Below are positions 45,216 through 52,429 of a DNA stretch of 64,000 nucleotides, in pieces. The translations under genes and the position numbers were made by a program. The stretch is from an uncultured Bacteroidia bacterium (GTDB lineage Bacteria > Bacteroidota > Bacteroidia > Bacteroidales > ML635J-15). The stretch lies in the NCBI GenBank assembly GCA_902776565.1, contig CACYQN010000012.1:124001-188000 (forward strand), written 5' to 3'. Within the stretch, counting starts at the first letter, position 1, and the number at the start of each line of letters is the position of its first letter. The notes beneath the pieces were generated by a model. The model saw only the letters and a program-made list of their open reading frames with translations, did not search any database and had not been told where the DNA came from.

Positions 45216-45248
45216 CAAAAGGCGGATTTATTGCACATCCGCCTTTTG
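45216..45248 (-). terminator. Terminator after gltX
   Basis: CAAAAGGCGGAT (45216-45227) and ATCCGCCTTTTG (45237-45248) are perfect 12-base arms around a 9-base loop; it should work in either direction. It ends the gltX transcript 50 bases past its stop. The rest of the 307-base gap 44993-45299 is AT-rich and holds only the Shine-Dalgarno of the lipoprotein gene; I see nothing else. Confidence 0.8.
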
Positions 45249-45299
45249 TATATTGAAAATTTCTACCTTTCGGCAAATAAATTGCTTATATATAAATAA

Positions 45300-46805
45300 T
45301 TAAGCCTTCAGTTCCTTGACTAAATTTTGTATTCTCTTCAAGGTTTCGGACTTACCGATGACTTCAATCATATCGAAAACGCTCGGGCCTTTGCCTTCGC
45401 CAACGATAGCCAGACGGAAAGGCGACATAACCTTGCCAAATCCCCATTCGTTGCCTTCAATCCAAGCTTTTACAGCACCTTCGGTAGTTTCGGGCTTGAA
45501 GTCGGGGCATTTGTCGAGTATGGTAATCAACGTTTCGAGAACCTCGGCAGTGTCTTCCTTGCAGGCTTTCTTCTTGAACTTTTCGTCGAACTGGGTCGGA
45601 GTCTCGAAGAAGAAGCGGGTTTCGTCCCACATTTCGTGGATGAACGAAATACGTTCCTTCATAAGTTCGCAAATGCGTACAATGTCGAACTTTGAGTAAT
45701 CGATGCCACGAGCGTCCAAATCCTTGCGGAAAAGTTCTGCGACTTCCTCTGCCGACTTCTTCATTATGTACTGGTGGTTGAACCACTTTGTCTTGTCGGG
45801 GTCGAAACGGCTTCCGCTCTTGCCGACGCGCTCTATGGTGAATTCCTTAATAAGTTCGTCCATCGAGAAGATTTCCTGCTCGGTGCCAGGATTCCAGCCC
45901 AAAAGTGCCAGCATATTGATGAAAGCCTCGGGGAAATATCCATCTTCGCGGTAACCCTTGCACATTTCGCCGTTGTTGTTGAACTGCATCGGGAAAACAG
46001 GGAATCCGAGCTGGTCGCCGTCGCGCTTGCTGAGCTTGCCCTTTCCGCTAGGCTTGAGGATAAGCGGCAAGTGTGCGAACTTAGGATGTTCCCAGCCAAA
46101 TGCTTCGTACAACAATATATGCAGCGGCAACGATGGCAACCATTCCTCGCCACGGATGACGTGAGTGATTTCCATCAGATGGTCATCGACAATGTTTGCG
46201 AGATGGTAGGTTGGCAAGCCGTCGGTCTTCATCAGTACCTTGTCGTCCATTTCCTTGGTGTTGAATGTGATGTCGCCACGAATTTCGTCGTGGGTTTCGA
46301 GCACGCGGTTTTCCGGCACCTTGAAGCGCAGAACGTATGGAGTGCCGTTTTTCAGCAGTTCGTCAACTTCTTCCTTGCTAAGCGAAAGGCTGTTGCGCAG
46401 GCTCATGCGAGTGGAAAAGTTGTAGATGAAGGTTTTGCCTTCCTTTTCGGCTGCAGCACGGAGCTCGTTCAGTTCCTCTGGAGTATCGAAAGCCATATAT
46501 ACGCTACCGTTGTCGATGAGTATCTGCGCATATTTTGCATAAATGTCCTTGCGGTCGCTCTGGCGGTACGGACCGTATTTTCCGCCTTCGCGGATACCTT
46601 CGTCGAATTTTATGCCGCACCATTCGAGCGAATTCATAATGTATTCCTCAGCGCCCTCTACATAGCGGGTCTGGTCGGTGTCTTCGATTCGGAGAATCAT
46701 CTGTCCGCCATTGTGACGGGCAAACAAATAGTTGTACAATGCGGTTCTAACTCCGCCTATGTGTAGCGGTCCCGTAGGACTAGGTGCAAATCTTACCCTT
46801 ACCAT
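45300..46805 (-). CDS. gltX: Glutamyl-tRNA synthetase
   Basis: A 501-residue class I aminoacyl-tRNA synthetase. The catalytic HIGH motif is VRFAPSPTGPLHIGGVRTALYNYLFA at the N-terminus, and the KMSKS loop appears as GKLSKRDGDQLG near residue 260. LRIEDTDQTRYVEGAE and the LPTYHLANIVDDHLMEITHVIRGEEWL block are also diagnostic. It charges tRNA-Glu with glutamate; no GatCAB genes are in the window to tell whether it also serves tRNA-Gln. A TATTTTTG box on the minus strand (46828-46835) is its likely promoter element. Confidence 0.97.
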   Translation of the reverse strand: MVRVRFAPSPTGPLHIGGVRTALYNYLFARHNGGQMILRIEDTDQTRYVEGAEEYIMNSLEWCGIKFDEGIREGGKYGPYRQSDRKDIYAKYAQILIDNGSVYMAFDTPEELNELRAAAEKEGKTFIYNFSTRMSLRNSLSLSKEEVDELLKNGTPYVLRFKVPENRVLETHDEIRGDITFNTKEMDDKVLMKTDGLPTYHLANIVDDHLMEITHVIRGEEWLPSLPLHILLYEAFGWEHPKFAHLPLILKPSGKGKLSKRDGDQLGFPVFPMQFNNNGEMCKGYREDGYFPEAFINMLALLGWNPGTEQEIFSMDELIKEFTIERVGKSGSRFDPDKTKWFNHQYIMKKSAEEVAELFRKDLDARGIDYSKFDIVRICELMKERISFIHEMWDETRFFFETPTQFDEKFKKKACKEDTAEVLETLITILDKCPDFKPETTEGAVKAWIEGNEWGFGKVMSPFRLAIVGEGKGPSVFDMIEVIGKSETLKRIQNLVKELKA

Positions 46806-46893
46806 AATGTTTTAAAATTTAATGGCACAAAAATACAATATTATTTACGAATTACGAATTACGATTTTAGATTGATTTTGAGATTGCACCACG

Positions 46894-46927
46894 CAAAAAA
46901 AAAGATGCCGACAAAATTGTCGGCATC
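46894..46927 (-). terminator. Terminator after the anti-sigma-like gene
   Basis: GATGCCGACA (46904-46913) and TGTCGGCATC (46918-46927) form perfect 10-base arms around AAAT. On the minus strand the stem is followed by nine Ts (46903-46895). It lies 15 bases after the stop of the gene at 46942. Confidence 0.92.
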
Positions 46928-46941
46928 AATACCATAATACT

Positions 46942-48186
46942 CTACCTCATTACGTTTACGGTTCCCTTCCGCGTCTGGCTGTTGCCGTAATTGTCCACCG
47001 TCTTTATTATCCAGTAGTACACGCCAGCCTCGACGGAAGTTCCCACATTGTTTACCTTGCCATTCCATTGTATCAACGGGTCGGTCGAAGTAAACACAAC
47101 ATCTCCCCTCGAATTGGTTATACCAAAACTATATGTCTTGAAATTTAGATTCTCGCCTATTGGTCCGAATGTTGAATTTACGCCTTCGGAATCGGGGGTA
47201 AACGCATTCGGAACATAAAATACATGTGTAATAACAACTTTTAGTGTCTTGGCGGTTTCTGCCGAACATTCGCCATCGGCAAGAGCCAACTTTATCGGAT
47301 AGTCGCCACTGCGGACAAACTCGTATTCCACCGACTTGTCGGCAAACGACTTGCCGTCGATTTCCCACTTGTACGACAAATCAACAGTTCTGCCAGTATA
47401 AAATGTATAGGTGTTGTCGGTTGAACGCCACGAAAAGTCAGCGACAGGTGTTTCTCCAATTGTAATTGCATCAAGGTTAACCTTTTTCTGCAATCTGCCA
47501 TTGCGGTACACCGATGCCGATGGCGTGTAGGTTCCCTTCTTGCGGTATTCGCAGGTTGCATTGTTGCCGTTGCCTTGCTTTCCGTTGCCGAAATCCCACA
47601 CAACTTCGCAGTCGGCCTCAACACCAACAGCCACAAACTTTGCCGTAGCGGGAGTGCAATGCCTGTCGCACGAAACCGAGAACGACGGTTCGCTAACGAC
47701 TTTCGGGGTTTGCTTAGGCTGGTTGTCCTGAGTGTTAGATGCAACATCTTGCTTTTCGTTGCTAACCGCTGGTTGTTCAGTCTGCTTTGCAGGTTCGGTT
47801 TCTACCTTCGATTCTGCAATTTCCGTGTTTGGGGTCTCAGCAATTTCGGTAGCAGTTGCGGTTTGCTTGGATTCTGAAATTTCTGCATTTGGCATAGAGG
47901 TCTGGTCGGGAACAGAAACAGCTGTTGCATCGTCAGTGCTTTCATGCACGGTATTTGCAATTTCGGCTTTTGCAATAGGTTCATCGATTGAAGGTTTTTC
48001 GTCACTATTCCACAGCACAGCCACAAGCACACCGGCAACAACCAATGCACCAGCAGCTCCGCCGACAATAAACTTGCCGAACCTCTGCATGAAGGTCCGC
48101 TTTGGCAGACGCTTTTCGAGCTGTGCCCAGCCGTTGGGGTTGAATTCACCCTCGTATTCGGATAATATTTTCTTTAAATTACTCAT
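46942..48186 (-). CDS. Anti-sigma-like membrane protein with PKD domains and type-B-like C-terminal sorting domain
   Basis: A 414-residue protein whose ATG at 48186 overlaps the sigma gene stop. The N-terminal ~40 residues (MSNLKKILSEYEGEFNPNGWAQLEKRLPKR) resemble the cytoplasmic sigma-binding part of Bacteroidota anti-sigma proteins. One membrane segment lies at about 42-62 (GGAAGALVVAGVLVAVLW). Then come a Ser/Thr/Glu/Ala-rich spacer, two PKD-like domains (VVWDFGNGKQGNGNNATCEYRKKGTYTPS and the ~235-320 region), and a C-terminal ~90-residue domain (FYVPNAFTPDSEGVNSTFGPIG ... FGITNSRGDVVFTS ... WNGKVNNVGTSVEAGVYYWII) matching the gliding-motility-associated type B sorting domain. It has no cleavable signal, so the last domain should stay in the periplasm, tethered. 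Confidence 0.85.
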   Translation of the reverse strand: MSNLKKILSEYEGEFNPNGWAQLEKRLPKRTFMQRFGKFIVGGAAGALVVAGVLVAVLWNSDEKPSIDEPIAKAEIANTVHESTDDATAVSVPDQTSMPNAEISESKQTATATEIAETPNTEIAESKVETEPAKQTEQPAVSNEKQDVASNTQDNQPKQTPKVVSEPSFSVSCDRHCTPATAKFVAVGVEADCEVVWDFGNGKQGNGNNATCEYRKKGTYTPSASVYRNGRLQKKVNLDAITIGETPVADFSWRSTDNTYTFYTGRTVDLSYKWEIDGKSFADKSVEYEFVRSGDYPIKLALADGECSAETAKTLKVVITHVFYVPNAFTPDSEGVNSTFGPIGENLNFKTYSFGITNSRGDVVFTSTDPLIQWNGKVNNVGTSVEAGVYYWIIKTVDNYGNSQTRKGTVNVMR

Positions 48187-48766
48187 CTTCGCCATATTTA
48201 CTTATAAACATCTGTTTCAGTTTCATTTTTGCCTTTGCTAGGTTCGACTTCGACGTTCCCACCGAAATGCCAAGCCTCTCGGCTATTTCTTGATGCGAAA
48301 GCTCTTCAACCACAAACATGTTGAACACCATTCTGCAGGCAGGAGACAATTCTTGCAGGAGTTCCACTATTCGACCGGCATTCTGTTCCTTTGCTGCAAT
48401 CCTTTCCAGATCTTCACCGCTATTGTCATCATCTTCGATTTGCATTTCGTCCATGTCGGAAAACTGGTATTTCGACTTTTTCCGCAGCGAGTCAATCAGA
48501 TTGTTGACAATAACATGCTTTATCCACGATACCAAAGAACCTGTAGGCTGATAACTTCCAATCTTGTCGAACACCTTTATGTATCCGTCCTGCACATAGT
48601 CCATCGCCTCTTCGTAGTCGGACGAATACCGCAGACACGCACCAAGCATTTTTGTAAAAGTCTGTTTGTAAAGAATCTGCTGATATTCACGGTCGTTCTT
48701 TACGCAGCCTTCCACGATTACCATCGCATCATTGGCATTGTATATGTCCAACTTTTCCTTTCGCAT
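48179..48766 (-). CDS. ECF-type RNA polymerase sigma factor
   Basis: A 195-residue sigma-70 family protein. Region 2 is at about 30-95 (LGACLRYSSDYEEAMDYVQDGYIKVFDKIGSYQPTGSLVSWIKHVIVNNLIDSLRKK) and region 4 at about 135-190 (LLQELSPACRMVFNMFVVEELSHQEIAERLGISVGTSKSNLAKAKMKLKQM). An acidic linker of ~30 residues joins them. It would direct RNA polymerase to a small regulon under control of the coupled membrane protein. GGGAGGT (48769-48775) just before the ATG is a strong Shine-Dalgarno sequence placed unusually close. Its target promoters are not evident here. Confidence 0.93.
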   Translation of the reverse strand: MRKEKLDIYNANDAMVIVEGCVKNDREYQQILYKQTFTKMLGACLRYSSDYEEAMDYVQDGYIKVFDKIGSYQPTGSLVSWIKHVIVNNLIDSLRKKSKYQFSDMDEMQIEDDDNSGEDLERIAAKEQNAGRIVELLQELSPACRMVFNMFVVEELSHQEIAERLGISVGTSKSNLAKAKMKLKQMFISKYGEDE

Positions 48767-48801
48767 ACACCTCCCTAACGAATAATTTTTAAAATGGTTG
48801 C

Positions 48802-49626
48802 CTACTTGAAGCGAATTTTTTTTGCAAGTTCCAAAAAATAGTCATTCGACCAGATTTTTAACTCGTTAGGATTCCTAACAAACCTAGTCACATCTTCAAG
48901 TACAGATTTCATATCGGCGGTAGCAAGCCTTTCGTTGAGCAACTGCATAAATTTCTCGCGCGACATTTCTTCCCCACTAAATTCCTTTATTCTTTCCTGC
49001 AAATGCAGAAAGTCCAAAGGCACATCATTTCTAACATACCATTCAAAGTCATACCAATCTCTGCCCTTTAGTCTTGTTTTCCAATTGCGGAAAACTAGTG
49101 CGTGCATTTTTCCTGCGTAAAGGTCGGGAAGTGTAAAGCACCTTGTCATAAACGAATATGGCTTCATTAGCAACTTTTGTTCAGTATCAAACATTAACGG
49201 TGGATTAGTGTCAACCTCAATCTTTATTTTAATGCTTTTTTCTGTCTGAAATGCCACATCGTACAATTGGGTATTATCCTTCAAAAATGCAGACTCAACC
49301 CTTCCAAATGTTCTTTTGTCTTTCTTTGTGATAACAACCTTGCGTCCAATGGATTCAAAAACCTTTACTATTGGGTCAAAATAATCTTCAATATTGAATT
49401 TTTCATCTTTTCTCACCAATGAAAAATCCATGTCTTCCGAAAATCTTTGCAGTCCGTGAAAAATTCTAAGGCAAGTGCCTCCATAAAATGCCGCCTTGTC
49501 GAAAAATCCACCTTGTTGCAATCCAGCTAGAATAATCTGCTGCATTACTTCAAATGTCGCATTGCGCCTATCTGTGTCCGTATTTATTTCATACACAGAC
49601 AGCATCTGGTTAAAAATATCATCCAT
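48802..49626 (-). CDS. AbiEii-type nucleotidyltransferase toxin
   Basis: A 274-residue member of the AbiEii/AbiGii family (type IV toxin-antitoxin, MNT-like fold). The catalytic motif is FYGGTCLRIFHGLQRFSEDMDFSLV, with GGT and the D-x-D pair, followed by KIKIEVDTNPPL and the downstream CFTLPDLYAGKMHALVFRNWKTRLKGRDWYDFEWYV block typical of the family. Such toxins transfer nucleotides to tRNA or bind GTP and arrest growth, in some cases giving phage resistance. It overlaps the antitoxin gene by 8 bases. Its gene ends 36 bases before the sigma start, but the two units appear unrelated. Confidence 0.9.
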   Translation of the reverse strand: MDDIFNQMLSVYEINTDTDRRNATFEVMQQIILAGLQQGGFFDKAAFYGGTCLRIFHGLQRFSEDMDFSLVRKDEKFNIEDYFDPIVKVFESIGRKVVITKKDKRTFGRVESAFLKDNTQLYDVAFQTEKSIKIKIEVDTNPPLMFDTEQKLLMKPYSFMTRCFTLPDLYAGKMHALVFRNWKTRLKGRDWYDFEWYVRNDVPLDFLHLQERIKEFSGEEMSREKFMQLLNERLATADMKSVLEDVTRFVRNPNELKIWSNDYFLELAKKIRFK

Positions 49627-50260
49627 TTCTTTCTATTAGTTTAATCAAATTTCCAATCATCGTTCTCTTTGCTCCAACTTGCGCACATTGCTCGAAAATA
49701 CTCTTGTCCATACCCCAAAAGGCATCCATATCAAAACGCAAATCTTCTTCAAGATAAGCCATTGTTTCACGCATATAACGCAAATTCAAGTGCGAAGTCA
49801 TACATATAAGGTCGCATAATGCTTTTTCGGGAGATGCAATAAGAAACGAACAGCCGTCTCCGTCCTGTATCCTAATGCCAATATGGTAATAATCGCTTGC
49901 AAACCTGCGATACTCAAAAGTGCCAAGCTTGTTTACAAAACGCTTTGAAAGTCCTGTTGTCGCGGAAGTTACCGTATATACAAGTTCTGGAATTAATCCA
50001 TAATAACGGAGTGCATACAAACCAGTAACATACGAAGGCGAATATATGTGATTTGCCACAAGTTCAAGTGAAATAATCTTTCCAGTAACCGACGGTGGCT
50101 GTACATATAAACCTCGTCTAAGACGAATTAACTGTCCATTATGCTCCATCGAACATATCTTGTTCTGAATGAAATTGTAATCGGGCATAGCCGACTCAAT
50201 AGCGGAAACTCCTATCGGGACATTTCCAAAGCTTCTAATATCTTTATTATGTAAACTCAT
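49619..50260 (-). CDS. AbiEi-family antitoxin / transcriptional regulator
   Basis: A 213-residue protein that precedes and overlaps the toxin gene. The N-terminal part has a winged-helix look (NFIQNKICSMEHNGQLIRLRRGLYVQPP), followed by the AbiEi-type core (SLELVANHIYSPSYVTGLYALRYYGLIPELVYTVTSATTG) and ASPEKALCDLICMTS. AbiEi proteins repress their own promoter and counter the toxin. TATTTTTG on the minus strand (50265-50272) lies only a few bases before the ATG, so the message may be almost leaderless. Upstream is AT-rich sequence and then the MITE-like element. Confidence 0.87.
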   Translation of the reverse strand: MSLHNKDIRSFGNVPIGVSAIESAMPDYNFIQNKICSMEHNGQLIRLRRGLYVQPPSVTGKIISLELVANHIYSPSYVTGLYALRYYGLIPELVYTVTSATTGLSKRFVNKLGTFEYRRFASDYYHIGIRIQDGDGCSFLIASPEKALCDLICMTSHLNLRYMRETMAYLEEDLRFDMDAFWGMDKSIFEQCAQVGAKRTMIGNLIKLIERNG

Positions 50261-50367
50261 GCCGCAAAAATAGTGAAATTATTTTAACTAAATGGAATGT
50301 TTTTCAATTTTCTTCAAAATATTTTACTGTTATATGTAATATCCCGTACAGAAAATAAACAAAAAAT

Positions 50368-50698
50368 GGCTGTAGTTTTACAAACAACTGAATTTATTCT
50401 GAAATCCCCCTTGCCGTCATTCCGTAAAGTAGAACGAACAGCATAAGGAACGTTGCTTGTGAGTTCACTTATACGGTACCTTTAGCTCGGCGTAGCCAAT
50501 CTCCTTTGTGTACTAATTGGAGATTCCGCATAGTCGAACATTACAACGCTCCCCGTTCCGTATCGCGTGTATGTTCTGACTTGTGGAACCTTTAGCTCAC
50601 GCAGCGAAGCAAGTAATGACTGTCTTTTTTTTTATAACTTAATGATAATATGGTTGTTATAAAAACTGCAAAAATCAGTTAAACACCAAACTACAGCC
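50368..50698 (+). mobile_element. MITE-like element, copy 2 (331 bp), with 8-base target duplication
   Basis: Ends GGCTGTAGTTT (50368) and AAACTACAGCC (50698) are inverted repeats, continuing as AACTGA / TCAGTT. Flanks CAAAAAAT at 50360-50367 and 50699-50706 are a perfect 8-base duplication. It is homologous over its length to the inverted copy at 7748-8035; here two short blocks containing ACCTTTAGCTC have been inserted. Both ends carry G where copy 1 carries C (CTGTAG versus CTCTAG), a matched change. No protein is encoded. It fills nearly half of the 735-base gap 50261-50995. Confidence 0.8.
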
Positions 50699-50868
50699 CA
50701 AAAAATTTATCTACTGTTCCAAAAATAACACTTCTGCGGCTAACGATTATTCCATAACCGCACATTTTGCGGTTTAATGTCCGTAACTGGGATAGTTTCA
50801 ATCCTATAACTAATGCTAAATATTTGAAAAACAAACTATTGGTATGGTGTGAGACCATTTTTTTGTTT

Positions 50869-50973
50869 TATAAAAGAAGAAAGTGTTGTTATTTGGCTTT
50901 TTGTCTTCTATAAAAGAAGAAAATTATTTTTTTGACGTTTTATCTTTTATAAAAGAAATTTTTATTATTTTTG
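50869..50973 (+). promoter_or_regulatory. Three TATAAAAGAA repeats and promoter before the ATPase gene
   Basis: TATAAAAGAAGAAA occurs at 50869 and 50909, and TATAAAAGAAAT at 50948, so spacing is 40 and 39 bases, close to four helical turns. The last copy sits in a perfect 12-base palindrome CTTTTATAAAAG (50944-50955). TATTTTTG at 50966-50973 is the -7 box, 23 bases before the ATG, so the third copy overlaps the -20 to -33 region. These look like operator sites. The region between the MITE-like element and the first repeat shows nothing else. Confidence 0.55.
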
Positions 50974-50995
50974 CGTTTGATAAAATTGGTTGATT

Positions 50996-52201
50996 ATGGA
51001 AATTATCAGACGGCAAGAATATCTTGATAAGATAGAAAAGGTACTGGGCAAAGGTGCGATTGTTGTGCTTACAGGACAAAGGCGAGTTGGGAAAAGTTAT
51101 ATGCTCAAGCAGTTGTGCGAGGATAAGCGGGCGGATGCGATGTCAAATGTCATATATATTGACAAGGAAAAGCGCGAGTTCGACAGCATAAGGAATTATC
51201 AGGATTTGAACTCGTATATCGAAGCACATAGGCGTGACGGAGCAACAAACTATATTTTGATTGATGAAGTTCAGGATATTTTGGAGTTTGAACGCACGCT
51301 CAGGAACTACCGTACAGAGTCCGATACTGAGGTTATTGTTACAGGAAGCAATGCAAGTATGTTTAGCGGAGAACTGACAACGCTTATCGGTGGACGCTAC
51401 AAGGAGATTTACATTCAACCGCTAAGTTACAAGGAATTCATTGTTTTTCATAATCTTGCCGACAATGATGATGCTCTGCTCAAATATATTAATTATGGCG
51501 GATTGCCAGGGTTGACGCGTATTGGACTTGAAGAGGAAGCCGTGCGAGACTATCAAATGGACATATACCATACGGTGCTGCTAAAGGATGTTATACTGCG
51601 CAACAAGATTAGGAATGTGCCTTTTCTTGAAAATCTTGTAAGGTTTATGGCCGATAATGAGGGAAAACTTATTTCTGCGAGCAGTATAAGCAAATATATG
51701 AAATCGCAGGGTGAGAACATTACGCCATCTGCAATAATCGGCTACCAGAAATATCTTGAAGAATCGTTTATGCTGCATAAGGTTAGCAGGTTCGACATTC
51801 ACGGGAAGCGCATCTTTGAGAGCAATGAAAAGTTCTATTTCGAGGACAATGGTATTAGAAATGCTCTGGCAGGAGGTTCTCGCGAAGGTGATATTGAGAA
51901 GATTATTGAAAATGTTATATATCAACATCTTGTAAGATTAGGTTACAAAGTGTATGTTGGACAGTTGAATGCTGGAGAGGTTGATTTTGTCGGTGTCAGG
52001 TCGGATGGTCGAAGGGCATACGTTCAAGCATCGTTTATAATATCAGACGACAATACACGCGAAAGAGAATTCGGTATTTTACATCGAATAAAAGACAACT
52101 ATCCCAAATATGTCATATCTATGACCCCTTTGCTTTCTCGTAGTGATGCCGATGGTGTTACGCATTTGCATCTGCGTCGATTCCTTGTTGAAGGATTGTA
52201 A
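50996..52201 (+). CDS. AAA ATPase with DUF4143-type C-terminal domain
   Basis: A 401-residue cytoplasmic protein. ATG at 50996 (MEIIRRQEYLDKIEKVLGKGAIVVLTGQRRVGKS) is chosen over a TTG two codons earlier. Walker A is GQRRVGKS; Walker B is YILIDEVQDILEFE; the arginine/sensor region is VTGSNASMFSGELTTLIGGRYKEIYIQPLSYKEF. The C-terminal half (ISKYMKSQGENITPSAIIGYQKYLEESFMLHKVSRFDIHGKRI ... KFYFEDNGIRNALAG ... VDFVGVRSDGRRAYVQASF) is the DUF4143 nuclease-like fold. Proteins of this type are numerous in Bacteroidales and have no settled function. Confidence 0.88.
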   Translation: MEIIRRQEYLDKIEKVLGKGAIVVLTGQRRVGKSYMLKQLCEDKRADAMSNVIYIDKEKREFDSIRNYQDLNSYIEAHRRDGATNYILIDEVQDILEFERTLRNYRTESDTEVIVTGSNASMFSGELTTLIGGRYKEIYIQPLSYKEFIVFHNLADNDDALLKYINYGGLPGLTRIGLEEEAVRDYQMDIYHTVLLKDVILRNKIRNVPFLENLVRFMADNEGKLISASSISKYMKSQGENITPSAIIGYQKYLEESFMLHKVSRFDIHGKRIFESNEKFYFEDNGIRNALAGGSREGDIEKIIENVIYQHLVRLGYKVYVGQLNAGEVDFVGVRSDGRRAYVQASFIISDDNTREREFGILHRIKDNYPKYVISMTPLLSRSDADGVTHLHLRRFLVEGL

Positions 52202-52203
52202 TA

Positions 52204-52350
52204 TCAAATCCTCAAACCCAGAAACGGCTTCAGCCATTGAACGGCGAAGCCCTCAACGAAGTTAAACAGCGCAGCGAGAAACGGCTTTAGCCATTCAAAC
52301 AGCGAAGCGAGAAACGGGCGAAGCCCACAGAAACGGTGTAGCCACACATT
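52204..52350. repeat. Short interspersed GAAACGG / GCGAAGCGAG repeats
   Basis: AGAAACGG occurs at 52220, 52277, 52310 and 52329, alternating with GGCTTYAGCCATT and CAGCGMAGCGAG blocks. Spacing is irregular (57, 33 and 19 bases). The blocks recall the short inserts seen in the MITE-like element at 50368. The array sits between the ATPase stop and the promoter of the surface protein; it does not code. Confidence 0.6.
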
Positions 52351-52353
52351 TTT

Positions 52354-52384
52354 TTTGCCCTTTCCATTTTTCTCACTATATTTG
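52354..52384 (+). promoter_or_regulatory. Promoter of the surface repeat protein
   Basis: TTTG (52354-52357), a 19-base spacer and TATATTTG (52377-52384) match the Bacteroidota consensus exactly. The predicted start near 52391 leaves a ~40-base leader. Confidence 0.75.
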
Positions 52385-52429
52385 CACTTTAATATTTATT
52401 TTCAAAGTCGATTACAATTATTTAGTTTT

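Noticed and set aside
45774..46766. 330-codon plus-strand open frame
   Set aside because: Lies fully opposite gltX, a housekeeping gene with all class I motifs.
50869..50960. Three 40-base-spaced repeats considered as a minimal CRISPR
   Set aside because: The repeated part is only 10-14 bases, the intervening DNA is low-complexity, and no cas genes are near; operators fit better.
48802..52201. AbiE pair plus ATPase considered as one defence system
   Set aside because: The genes are divergent, separated by 735 bases including a mobile element, and each has its own promoter; no evidence joins them functionally.
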